A stretch of 64,000 nt of DNA, taken from positions 5,604,001 to 5,668,000 of the forward strand of contig PUDQ02000001.1 of assembly GCA_002964805.2 (NCBI GenBank). The letters run 5' to 3'. The notes under the pieces are model-generated. The model did no database searches. It had not been told where the DNA came from and worked only from the letters and a program-made list of their open reading frames with translations. The translations under genes and the position numbers were made by a program. Below are positions 49,069-59,085 of this stretch, in pieces; the stretch's first letter is position 1; every line of letters begins with the position of its first letter. The stretch is from Trametes villosa. Lineage: Eukaryota; Basidiomycota; Agaricomycetes; Polyporales; Polyporaceae.

Positions 49069-51281
49069 CTTGGGCGTCGAGTAGTGTCGAGTGCCTGGGA
49101 GGGGATGGGAGGATGGGAGTGGGGTGTGTGCTCGGATTGGGTAGGCGCAGTCCTCGGCTACTTTATATCGGGCGTATGGAAGGAAAAGGGCGTGCCTGGA
49201 GGCCGGAGGGGAGGCCGGGCGGAGGACGGCGAGACGGAGGAGGAGGAGGGCGAGCGCTGGGGGAAAGAGGCAGATTTGCAGACTCGACAGCCTTGACGTT
49301 TTCGCGACCGCGAGGGTACTCGTCCCAACACGCCCGTCCCGATTGGGCCATCAATTCGCTCCCACAGCCACGTGCATGCACCCACAGGAGTACCCTCCAG
49401 GTTGGCGCTTCTTTCGCTCCCAGGTTCGTCTCCCTCTCCCTTCGCCCCTCCCGCGTCCTGCCAGTGCTTGTCCGGGGGAATCAGCCTTATCCAGCCTTCA
49501 AACGTATTTTTATGGCATGTAAAAGAAACGCTGACTGCTCACGAAAACCGCCGCTGTGGCCGCAAGCCTTCGAATTGAAGCTCACGCGGATCATCCGCCT
49601 CGCCGAGAGCATGCCGACATCGCATGGCAGCCTCGACTCAGTACCGTGGATTGAGCACCTCGGTCGCACAAGTTGACAGATGTTATCCGATGTCTATTCT
49701 TCGCCGTCCAGTAGGCGTACCGCGGCCGATCCCGGTGAGTACCTCCTCAGTCTCCCAGACGCACAACCCGCTATCCTGGTTCTTGCGTCTTAGGCATAGT
49801 ATACAACTAATATATACCGGTCTTCATCTAGACAACGCCCAATGATGGCTGTATGATTACCCAAGTTGTGTGGTTGACCAATGCTCCGCTCGCCGCTGCG
49901 GCCCAGATCCACGACCGCGAACCCCCGAACTACGAAGTCTCTGACTTCATCCAGGCCCCACGATAGCCCACCGCGGCCCTCATGGGGGGTTTACATGGGT
50001 CGTTGTATCTCTCCCCAATCAAGAACGATGTCTTTTGGTGCGTCGAGTAAGCGGCAATGCCAACCTCCGTGGCTTAATGTCTCTCCGGTCGTAGCATCCA
50101 CCTCCCCGCCGGTGCGCCGGCATCCCAGGCCGCTCCCTCCGTCAGAGTATCACCTCCATCAGGCACAGCACTCCCGACACCTCCGGACGCCGACAGCGAG
50201 TACCTCCCCAGTGCTCTTCCCGCCCCTCGACAGCACCCTCCACGCTGCCAAGGACGCCAGCGCCGCCCGCCAACGCTAGCCGCTCCATCGAGCCGCTAGG
50301 CACATAGGCCCAGGTACGCACAATGCTGCCTTCCTCGCGGGTCTTTGTTTCGGCTGAGTTGCCGGGCGGCGGGGGCCTCCGCTGGGGTTTTCGCCGGACT
50401 GGCCGGGTCGCTCGGGTGCGTCTGCGGCCCCGAGCGGCCACATTGTCGCTGCTGGGCTGGACGGGGCTATGCGTACGGCCTAGTCGTGCCAAGGGGTACG
50501 GGGACGGTTCGCTGACCCATTGCTCCTCTTTGGGAAGCTTCGTAGGCTTGAGCAGCGCCTGCCAACGCAAGGTTCGCTTCCCGAAGCCTTGCGCGGCAAC
50601 ACGCCATATGGAACAGCACCCACCTTCCTGAGTAGACCCTACGCCCTCCTACCCGTCCGTACCGATCTTCCTTTGCGCCGTGGTCACACGAGCAACAAAT
50701 CCAGACTGCGGTCCCGCCCGGGGTCTCCTCGCCCCTTCTTTCATTATTCAGCCCCCCTCCGCCCCTCGCGGGAGCTGACCGGGACTTCCAGAACGTCCAG
50801 TTGAACCTTGGACCTGCGATCGATCTCGCTGTCGCAAACTCTGGCGCCTGTAGGTGCGCCGTTTGCTCGGATCCGGCGCACGCAGGCACGCGGCGTCGCG
50901 GAGAGGCCGGGCTGGCATCTCGCGGCGGCGTGATTGGGGTGATTTAGCGGACGGCAGTCGCCTGGCGCGGCCTGCGGGTTTATCGGCTAGCGGCGCATAT
51001 AGCCCAGTTGGTCAACGGCTCGCGCGGAGCTGCCGGGACATTATCCTCACCGACCACTTGGGCCATCACTGTTCTGCGACGCCGAGGACTGGAGAAAAAA
51101 ATCTTTGGATGCGGGGCCGGGCTGTGGACACCCCAGTTGGGCTTGGGGGCCGCTAGACGTGGTTCGCGACGCGCTCCAAGGCGTCGGCGCAACTGCCGCC
51201 ACCAGTGGTGCGTCTTGTCGTTGTTCTCCCTGTGGCTCTCAGCTGATCACTCGCCGTTCAGGCTAACTGTTTCTATTCATA
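49069..51281. other. Non-coding or decayed region left of the MITE
   Basis: Includes the ZIP promoter side, a small possible spliced ORF (49690-49966), and GC-rich sequence with short protein-like stretches, for example a Cys-rich CRCAVCSDPAH near 50855. No complete gene found. Confidence 0.45.
49690..49966 (+). CDS. Small hypothetical spliced ORF
   Basis: ATG 49690 with a good GTGAGT donor at 49735 and a TAG acceptor ending 49831; joined exons 49690-49734 and 49832-49966 give 59 residues (for example VWLTNAPLAAAAQIHDREPP). I recognise no family. It could be the start of a longer decayed gene, since protein-like reading resumes further downstream after several stops. Confidence 0.28.
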
Positions 51282-51458
51282 CAGTCGAATTCCTCATAAC
51301 GTATGAGGTCGGTGACCCCAAAACCTCATACATTATGAGAGATTATGCATTACCAGATGGCTTTGTAGGGTGAAGCGCCCGTTTGGTGGCGGCCTCAGGC
51401 TATACACTATGAGAAAATATACGCTATGAGAGCATACATTATGAGAAATTCGACTGTA
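51280..51458. mobile_element. MITE of Tc1/mariner type with TA duplication
   Basis: The element is 51282-51456 (175 bp), flanked by TA on both sides. Inverted ends are CAGTCGAATTCCTCATAACG and the mirror of CAGTCGAATTTCTCATAATG; 24 bp with two mismatches. Terminal CAGT and a TA target duplication are hallmarks of Tc1/mariner elements. Internal CATTATGAG / CTCATA copies repeat the subterminal motif. There is no transposase, so it is non-autonomous. Confidence 0.85.
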
Positions 51459-52117
51459 CTATCTTCTTCGTCTCTATGGCTCAGGACCCAACGTCGAAGG
51501 ATGGAGTGCCGCTCCCAACGACCGCTATCCTGGACACCCGTCGTCGCACCGATAGCGAACGGTCGCTGGCACCCGAACTTTGCATGACACGAGGTTCCAC
51601 CGTTTCCCCGCTTCAGCTGCCGCTTCCGACCTATGTTCGCCGGCTCCCAGCTGGTGGCTCTATGGCCGGACAGCACTGCTCACCGAGGTCCCCAGCGGGG
51701 TGGAAATAGACCCTGCTACGCACTGAGTCATCCTCCGGATCGCATCACCTCGCGGGGTGCCGTCGACTGTGCACTAAGACGCTATGGGAGCGAGCTGCTC
51801 GCCATAGGGCAGACGGAAGATGCATCTATGTGAACGCCCCGATGCTTGCTACATGTTCTCGACCGCCAGCCGACGGTGCGCGTGCTCTATCCCTCCGCTA
51901 ATGTGGCGAGTAACAGCGGTAGGTCCTGACAGAGTTCGAACCCGACGTGTACATGCTCCGAACTCTGGCGTGCGCGCTGTATGTAGAGGTCGAGTCGGCC
52001 TGCTAGAGATACACCAAACGAGAAGTCGCACTATCACAGGCATGTATCGTTCTCCGTACTACGTTCCACTTACGACACACGCCGATCGAGCCAGCCCCCT
52101 TTTTGTCAATCCGGCAC
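51459..52117. other. Non-coding region between MITE and F-box cluster
   Basis: No supported gene. Positions 52039-52059 match the 3' flank of the right-hand F-box paralogue (54409 onward), so the edge of this stretch belongs to the duplicated unit. Confidence 0.5.
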
Positions 52118-52375
52118 CGCTCGAGGAGATGGGGGAACACCCGGTCGAGAAACTCGGTTAAGAGCGGCATGTCGGCGGCCTTGAGCGCCCAGTGATCGAA
52201 CGAGAGCACCTCCAGCGGGTAGCTGGCGCGCGCCAGCCGCTCGACGTCCGCGATCCCGTTGAAGCTGCATTCGATACGCGGGAGGCAGAGGTGGCGGAGG
52301 CTCGTGCAAAGAGCGGCAGCGGCGGAGAGCCCGGCTGGCGTGACGAAGGCAACGCCCTCATGGCTCCCTGCAAAC
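52118..52375 (-). pseudogene. Truncated F-box/LRR paralogue (C-terminal piece)
   Basis: On the minus strand it matches the last ~85 residues of the F-box genes to its right: VTPAGLSAAAALCTSLRHLC, IECSFNGIADVERLARASYP, LSFDHWALKAADMPLLTEFL. It is closest to the 54477-56051 copy and retains the same 3' flank. The upstream part is absent; only ~130 unrelated bases separate it from the next gene. Confidence 0.75.
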
Positions 52376-52507
52376 ATGATGTCATTTATTCCGTGAAATG
52401 CACAGAGGTCGAGCGAGGCACGGCTGTACAGTGCGAAGGATAGAACGCATACATAAATGACAGCCGTATATTGCCACCGCCGACCGCTAATGTTACGAGC
52501 AGGCTCG

Positions 52508-54099
52508 TCATAAATCGTCCCAGCGCTTCCTCTTGCCGCTCCGGAAACGCTCGAGGAGATGTGGGAAGGCCCGGCCGAGAGAATCGATGAAGAGCGGCAT
52601 GTCGGCATCCTTGATCGCCCAGTCTTCAAACGAGAGTTCCTCCAGCGGGTGACTGGTGCGCGCAAGCTGCTCCACTTCCGCGAGCTCGTCGACGCTACCC
52701 TCGAGACGAAGCAACTCAAGGCAGCGGAGGCGGGGGCAGCGTGTGGCGGCGGTGAAGAGTGCCGCGGGCGTGACGAAGATCGCCAACTCGGGGTCCTCCG
52801 CCCAGCCGAACGGGACGCTGAGGGTGAGCGAGATGAGCGCGGGCCACGCCGTCGCGAGTGCGAGCACATCCTGGTCGTTGACGTCGAAGATGGGTTGGCC
52901 GTGCCAGGCGAGGTAGAGCTTCTGTAGGGCCGGTAGTTGTAGCAGGGGCGCGATGGCGTAGGAGATGGGGTGGCTGGGATCGCGGCGGCCCGTGCGGACG
53001 TCGCACCACATGAGCACCTCCACCAGAGACGGGCACGAGCGCGTCCACGCTTCGCAGGTGCGCCGTAGGTCAGCTACGCCCGAATACTCGTACACCCCGA
53101 TGTGGAGGTGGCGCAGGGAGGGGGCAGCGAAGTGGTCAAACGCAGCGACGTTGCGGCCTTGATGGTGTCGAAGGGAGAAGTAGGTGAGATGGTGGTACAC
53201 CAGGCTCGGCGCGGGACCTCCCAGTGGTGTACCAAGCTGACCGAAGATCACGAGACGCTCGAGCGTCATGTTGGCGAGGTATTGGAGGTCACGGAAGTCT
53301 ATGGGGGCTTCGTCGTTCACGTCACCAAAGCCCACTCTCAGGCTGCGGAGATGTTGCAGGCCGGAGAGGGGCTCTATAGCTCGTAGGCTCGTGAGGGGAC
53401 TACAGCTCCCCGCCATCAGTGTGAGAGCCTGTAGATGCGGGACGTGTGCAATGACGGAAGCGAAGAGGGTGTTCCAGAGCACCATCCAGTCTTGAGGGGA
53501 CCTGGTAACATCGACTTGGCCATGGTCCTCCCAGAAGATGTCCAAACTGCGCAAGGAGGGAGATAAAAAAAGTGAGACGGATGCGGGAGCAGAAGCATCC
53601 ACACACAACGCCAGTTTTTGCAGGTTGGGAAAAATAGGCGCCTCGTGGAATACACGTTCCATGAACGCCCACGTCTCCGCCCCGATGATCCAGCCATATC
53701 TTGGCCCAGAAAAAGAGTTATGGAGAGCCCTGACGTGCGCTGCGTATGCGAGGAAGCGATCACGCTCATGCGCCGGGATATCCCCCGTTAATACCTGAGA
53801 GTATCGTCAAACGAGAGCCGCCAGTAGATGCTAAGGTTACATACATATGCAGTGTACACTGTGGAATCTGCCCCTCCTTTGACCTGGACTTGCTTGAAGG
53901 ATGAGAATAGGCGCATGAGCGGAAGGATGCCTTTGGGAGCTCTCCACAGAACGCGGATCGCTGGATCGTGAAAGCTGGTGCATACTCGCGCGCAACGTGC
54001 CAAGGTCCGGTTCTCTTCGTCCTCCTGATTGTAGACGGCTGTAGCATCCAGAATTTGCTGCAGTATTTCAGGGAGAAGCAGCGCTCGGTGGGGTGTCAT
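52508..54099 (-). CDS. F-box/LRR-type protein, tandem copy A
   Basis: Exons (minus) 54099-53845 and 53794-52508 give 513 residues. The N-terminus LLLPEILQQILDATAVY followed by ARCARVCTSFHDPAIRVLWR is a degenerate F-box. The rest is Leu-rich with irregular repeats (LQKLALCVDAS, LRSLDIFWED, LHHLTYF-like HHLTYFSLRHHQG, LRHLHIGVYEYSGVADLRRT). It ends with a basic patch (GKRKRWDDL). A longer in-frame start (54123, eight extra residues) is possible; 54099 is preferred because the paralogue starts at the equivalent Met. The intron sits at the same place in both copies. Presumed SCF adaptor; such families expand rapidly in Agaricomycetes. Confidence 0.8.
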
Positions 54100-54476
54100 G
54101 ATGATGGGCTCTGGCCACTTCATTGAAGGTGACCATCTCGATCTGAGCGAATGTCAGAGGCGCCCACGCCCACGTGCGTCAGCGTCAACAATTCGGACGT
54201 GCGCGCACACAAGTTACTTAGTTACTACCGACGCGAGCCCCCACTACTTCCACTACTATGCCGCAGTGGGTGCGTTGCGCACCTGCTCAAATCGGTCGCC
54301 ATTCGACATACATATGCTCCGAGTTGAAACTAGGTGCGAGCGTGTTGTCAATCTGCTATCTACAACGTACATACTACAGTCTATGAAGTCATACTGAGAT
54401 TGTCACTGGCATGGATCGTTCTCCGTACGTTCCATTCCGGACAACTACCGTCCACATCAGGACTTTGTCTTTTGTT
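54100..54476. other. Spacer between F-box copies
   Basis: Promoter side of copy A and 3' flank of the right-hand copy. 54409-54428 repeats the sequence at 52039-52059. Confidence 0.55.
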
Positions 54477-56051
54477 TCAGGGGGACTCGAGAAGATAGGG
54501 GAAGACCCGGTTGAGAAACTCGGTGAAGAACGGCATGTCCGTGTCCTCGATTGTCCAGTGATCGAACGAGAGCTTCTCTAGCGGGTAGCTGGCCTGCGCA
54601 AGCCGCTCGACGTCCGCGATTCCGGCGAAGCTGCACTCGACGCTGGGCAGGGAGAGGCGACGGAGGCGTGAGCAGCGTGCGGCCATGGCTGAGAGCCCGA
54701 CGGGCGTGACGGAGGCCGCAGCACTCACAGGCCCTCCTCTGCGGCGGCCTCCAGGGGCGCCCAGGGAAAGCGAGGTGAGCGCAGGCCAAGCTGTGGCCAG
54801 GATAAGCAGCTCCCGATCATTGACCTCGAAGACCGGGTAGCCGCACCCTGACCAGGTGAGGGTGAACGCCTGCAGCGCCTGTAGCCGTAGCAGGGGGGCG
54901 ATGGCGTAGGAGATGGGGTGGCTCGGTTCGTGGAGGTCCCCTGCTTCGACATTAATGTTGCACCATATGTGGACGTTTTGTAGAGATGGGAACGAGCGCC
55001 TCCAAGCGTCGCAGGTGCGCCGGATATCGGCCACCCCCGAGTACTCGTATGCCATGATGTTCAGGTGGCGCAGGGCGGGGGCCGCAAAGTGGTCGAACGC
55101 AGTGACGTTGCTGCCGTCATGTTGGCCGAGAATGAAATGGGTGAGGTGGTGGTACACTACCGTGGACAGGTAGAGTCCTAGTGGTATGCCAAGGCGACCG
55201 CTGATTTCAAACCGCTCAAGAGCGCCGTCTGCGAGGCGTTGGAGGTCATCGGGGTCGACGGCGACGTTCTCGTCGTAACCGAGAGTCAGCGCGAAGTTGC
55301 GAAGGGACTGCAGCTTGAAGAACGGCTCTATGGCGCGTAGGCTCGTGACGGGACAATCACTCCCCGCGATCAGAGTGAGAGCTGGGAGCTGCGGGACGCG
55401 TGCAACGACGGAAGCGATGAGAGTGTTCCAGAGGGCCGTCCACTCTTGACGTGACCTTATGACGTCGGGTTGGCCACAGGTCTCCCAGGAGACAGCCAAC
55501 TTGCGCAGGGAAGGGGATAGGAAGAATAGAGCTGACGCGGGAGTAGCAGCATCCACACCCAACGCCAGTGTTCGTAGGTGGGGAAATAGAGGCGGCATAT
55601 CATGGAACGCGCGTTCCAAGAACGCCCAGGTCCCTGTCCCGATGACCCAACCATAATCCATTACGGAAGCCAGGTTATCGAGAGACCTGACGTGCACCGC
55701 ATGTGCGAGAAAACGATCACGCTCGCGTGCCGATATATCCCCTGTTATATCCTGGCTGAATGATCAGACAGTAAAAAACAGCTGGATAGAGAGGTAACAT
55801 ACGTATGTTAAGTACCAAGTTGACCGCTCCTGTGTCTTGACTTGCTTAAAGGACGAGAACAGGCGCATGAGCGGAAGGACGTTCCTCAGGTTTCTCCACA
55901 GAACGCGGATTGCTGGTTCGTAGAAGCGGGTGCATACTCGCGCACAGCGCGCCAAGGCCATATCCTCGTCGTCTTCCCAGTCGTATACGTTTGTAGCCTC
56001 GAAGATCTGCTGGAGGACTTCAGGGATAAACAGAGCTCGGTGGGGCGTCAT
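54477..56051 (-). CDS. F-box/LRR-type protein, tandem copy C
   Basis: Exons (minus) 56051-55803 and 55751-54477 give 507 residues. It is collinear with copy A over its whole length, e.g. MTPHRALFIPEVLQQIF, CARVCTRFYEPAIRVLWR, LALGVDAATPASALFFLSPS, FAAPALRHLNIMAYEYSGVA, SHPISYAIAPLLRLQAL. The protein ends soon after FPYLLESP, lacking the basic tail of copy A. Inferred role: substrate-binding subunit of an SCF complex; substrate unknown. Part of the tandem array with copy A and the truncated copy. Confidence 0.8.
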
Positions 56052-56535
56052 CGTGAAGCTTCGAGTCCTACGCCTCGTACTGGCCCCGCGTCTCTTCTCG
56101 TGGTTGGACCAAGCGGGGGATATAGTCTGCGAGATTGAGAAACAAGACGTTCTGGTTGTCCTGTACAGGAGTGTCGTAGTACAGAGGCAAACAGACAGTG
56201 CACGAAACGCTGGACCAGGGCGCGATACAACGCTCCGGCAAACGCCGGAGAGCAGGCGCTCGCTCGCTCATGCCACTCATTGATGCCACCCCAATTCAAA
56301 ACCGAGCAACTATTCGTAGCCGTCTTCAGTCTAAGACAATATGGTCAACTTAAAAGGGGTGGATCAGTCGTCTCCTGGCACGAGATACACACTGACAGGT
56401 AGCGGGCGGTGCACTGTCGCAGACGGCGCGCGCGCGTACATAACGCCGCTGCGGTACAAAACCTCGTACCCTACAGCCTACCCGTTGCTCTGGCATCGCG
56501 GCACTCGTGCAGAAACGATAGGTTTGATAGATACC
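56052..56535. other. Spacer F-box copy C / TRM82
   Basis: Promoter side of the F-box gene and 3' flank of TRM82; both genes are on the minus strand. No gene seen. Confidence 0.5.
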
Positions 56536-58744
56536 TCACGAAGCTTTCATTTCGACGTCTCCCGCTTCTTCGCCCGCTACATCCGTCACAGGCGCGACCT
56601 CCGCCTCCGCGCCCGCACTTTCCGACCGAGCCCTCTTGGGCTCTCTCCCGGCTTCTCCCTCTGTACTAGGGCCATCGGCGGTCCCCTCGCGGCTCGTGAG
56701 CTTCTGCTGCTCCTGCTCCTGGATCTTGGCTAGCAGGGCCTTCTTCTTCCGTAGCCGCCCGAGCTCGCGCTGCGTGAGTTGCTTGCCATCGGCTCCGTCT
56801 GCCGGCGTGGCAGCCGCCGCCTCGGAGAGCGTGTCGCGGATGAGCGGGTCGTGCTCCGGGTCGACGTTCTTGGGAAGCGCGGAGAGTGCTGAGTATAAGT
56901 CAAGTGCCTTGAGCTGCGTCGCCGTCGCTGTCAGGGGCGAGAGAGGATCAGCTGCAGCCTGAGATGACGGATGTGGGAGGATTTACCTGGCACGAGACAT
57001 TTTGAGTTGAGCGCGGCGAGGAGCGGCGTTTCGGCGGCAGAGGCTTCGGACAGCTGTCGGGTGAGGATGTCAATCACAGGGGAGACGTAAGGCGGGCTGC
57101 GGAGGTGTCGTACCGTTGCGTCTTGCCATGTTAGCAGACGTACTGCGGACGTTGGGCCTGAGGGTGGCGCATCTGACGCGTCTGTCCACTCTGCGTCGAC
57201 TAGCGTCCAGACGTCGCCCGCTTGGGTGACAGTGAAGTCGATGACGGGCTTTCCGACGTCGACAAATCGGCCAGCAGAGGCGGGCAGTGCCTCGCCATCC
57301 GCGGGGAAGGGGACGTAAGACACCGCAGTAGCACTATGAAGGTGATCAGGGGCGGCTTTCCCACAAAGACGGATGGATGGTGGCTCACCCGACAGCACTG
57401 AAAACGATGAAACGGCCGTGCTCGCCCCGATCGACAGTTAGTATTCTGCGAATGGCAAAGACCAGCTGGGTGTCATCTGGGGTGGCGGACGGAGCCTGTG
57501 CGGTGCTTGTGTCGGGTGCAGACACGCTCGCCTCTGTCATAGGCACATCCGCGCTGGACGTTGCGGGCTCTCCGGCCTGAATGCTTGACGCGCCCTCTCC
57601 GACCGGGTCTGCCGCTGCGCTCTCCTCCCGGGTGTCAGCGGCCCCGTTCTTGCCTTTCCCTCTTCTCCTGCCTTTGCCTTTGCCCTTCTCCTTGCCCTCA
57701 GAGGGACCATCCCCACCTTCGCCGTCGCCGTCATTCCAGCCATGACGCCCTTTCGGCGCCCTCACCTTGATGTGAGGCTCTACAGCATCGAAGACCGATA
57801 CCTCCGCTGTGAGCTTGCCAGAAAGCCAGTCCCAGATCTTCAAGGTTGGGTCACCGCCGCCGGAGACAAGCACCGAGGGGTCAAATGACGGTATGTGAAG
57901 CGCAGAGACAAACCTGTGAGATGCAAGGTGAGTGCTGCATGTTAGGCACTACTGCATGGATCGCGTACTTTTCCTGGCCCAAGCAATACCGCTCGATGAC
58001 ATAGCCTTTGGGGAACCAACTGACACGTATGTGTTCGTCGCGGTCCGCGGTCAGAATGTACTGGCCATCCGAGGTAAGCAGATACGTGGTGAGCATCGAC
58101 GCATGACCCAGGATCAGGGTTCCATTCGAGGGGTTTTCGTGGGCGGTCAAGGAGCCTCGCTTGGAGGCGCCGGCTTGGCTCGTCGACGGGGAAGGGTTGG
58201 GATCGGGATGCAGGGGATAGCTGAGCCCCCGTTCAGCGACATGGCAGGACAGACCTTGGCAAGGACAGACCTGAACACATCGCCGAATTTGTCGCTCACG
58301 ACTATGGTCTGGCCGTCAGGAGTGAATCCTATCTCCGTAGGCTTTTTGGGTAGTTCCCTGTATCGTATGCAGAAGTTACAGCGTATGCTCGCGAGAAGAT
58401 CAAAGAGTAGACGCACCGCTCGCTCAATAGCTTGAGAGCATCACCGGAGTGCCAGACTCTCAGTCGTTTATCGTCTCCAGTAGTGATGATATGCGTAAAA
58501 TCCGAGTCCACCGCTACGCAGCGGATTGGCCCTGACTTCTGTATCTTTTCCTCGACATCATCGTCGGATTTTGTTGTTGTCTGGATGATCTCGCCAGTGC
58601 TGGCTCGGACAGACTCAGCCGACTGTGTGGTACCTGCAGCCAAGGCGACACGTACTGAACGTTCAGGAGATGGAAATGATGTCCCACTGTTGCAAGAGCT
58701 TTCTCCTCTCCGACGAGGAGGCGCGTGTAGGGGAAGTGAGCCAT
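56536..58744 (-). CDS. TRM82: tRNA m7G methyltransferase non-catalytic subunit Trm82 (WDR4)
   Basis: WD40 partner that stabilises the Trm8 catalytic subunit for m7G46 of tRNA, in the nucleus. Exons (minus) 58744-58656, 58599-58417, 58357-58271, 58220-57969, 57913-57389, 57333-56987, 56888-56536 give 611 residues. Motifs: MAHFPYTRLLVG start, KSGPIRCVAVDSDFTHI, TGDDKRLRVW, KKPTEIGFTPDGQTIVVSDK, FSYPLHPDPNPSPS, HENPSNGTLILGHASMLT, TADRDEHIRVSWFPKGYVIE, LVSGGGDPTLKIWDW. The insert between the WD repeats (Lys/Gly-rich, then Ser/Ala-rich) is long. The C-terminus KQLTQRELGRLRKKKALLAK is a basic coiled coil followed by an acidic tail. The first intron was fixed by the match NVHTGEIIQ. Confidence 0.92.
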
Positions 58745-58871
58745 GTGGTGTCGGGCAAAGCCACAGTCGCGTTCCGCGCCTTCGCTTGTGAGCCGCTGAG
58801 CGCATCGCAGAAAATGACGTTTAGATATTGCGCAGTGCGTATCTATATGCTACTGTAAATCTCCACACAAC

Positions 58872-58955
58872 TCTCTGTTAGTATATCGGTTAGTACACGC
58901 GCCTGTCACTACTTGCTGGCCGCGCGAAAGCGGGGTTCGACTCCCCGACAGAGAG
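58872..58955 (+). tRNA. tRNA-Asp (GUC) with 12-nt intron
   Basis: Acceptor stem TCTCTGT (58872-58878) pairs with ACAGAGA (58948-58954), discriminator G58955. Anticodon stem CGCGC/GCGCG, loop CTGTCAC with anticodon GTC at 58905-58907. The intron CTACTTGCTGGC (58909-58920) follows A37. T arm CGGGG-TTCGACT-CCCCG gives the B-box. The D-arm reads GTATATCGGTTAGTAC. Confidence 0.95.
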
Positions 58956-58960
58956 CAGAG

Positions 58961-58967
58961 TTTTTTT
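58961..58967 (+). terminator. RNA polymerase III T-run terminator
   Basis: Seven T starting six bases after the tRNA 3' end. Confidence 0.9.
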
Positions 58968-59085
58968 CCCTACCGTTTTGTCCTCGATTCCACCCTCGCT
59001 TTCGCCAAAACATCGGTCCACACTGTTGTTGGTCTGAATATCCTTACCATCTCATGCAATGAACGTACATTTACATACGGCCCGG

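Noticed and set aside
52003..52869. Single 288-codon minus-strand ORF
   Set aside because: It fuses a wrong-frame reading of F-box copy A with the truncated copy; paralogue alignment shows two separate pieces.
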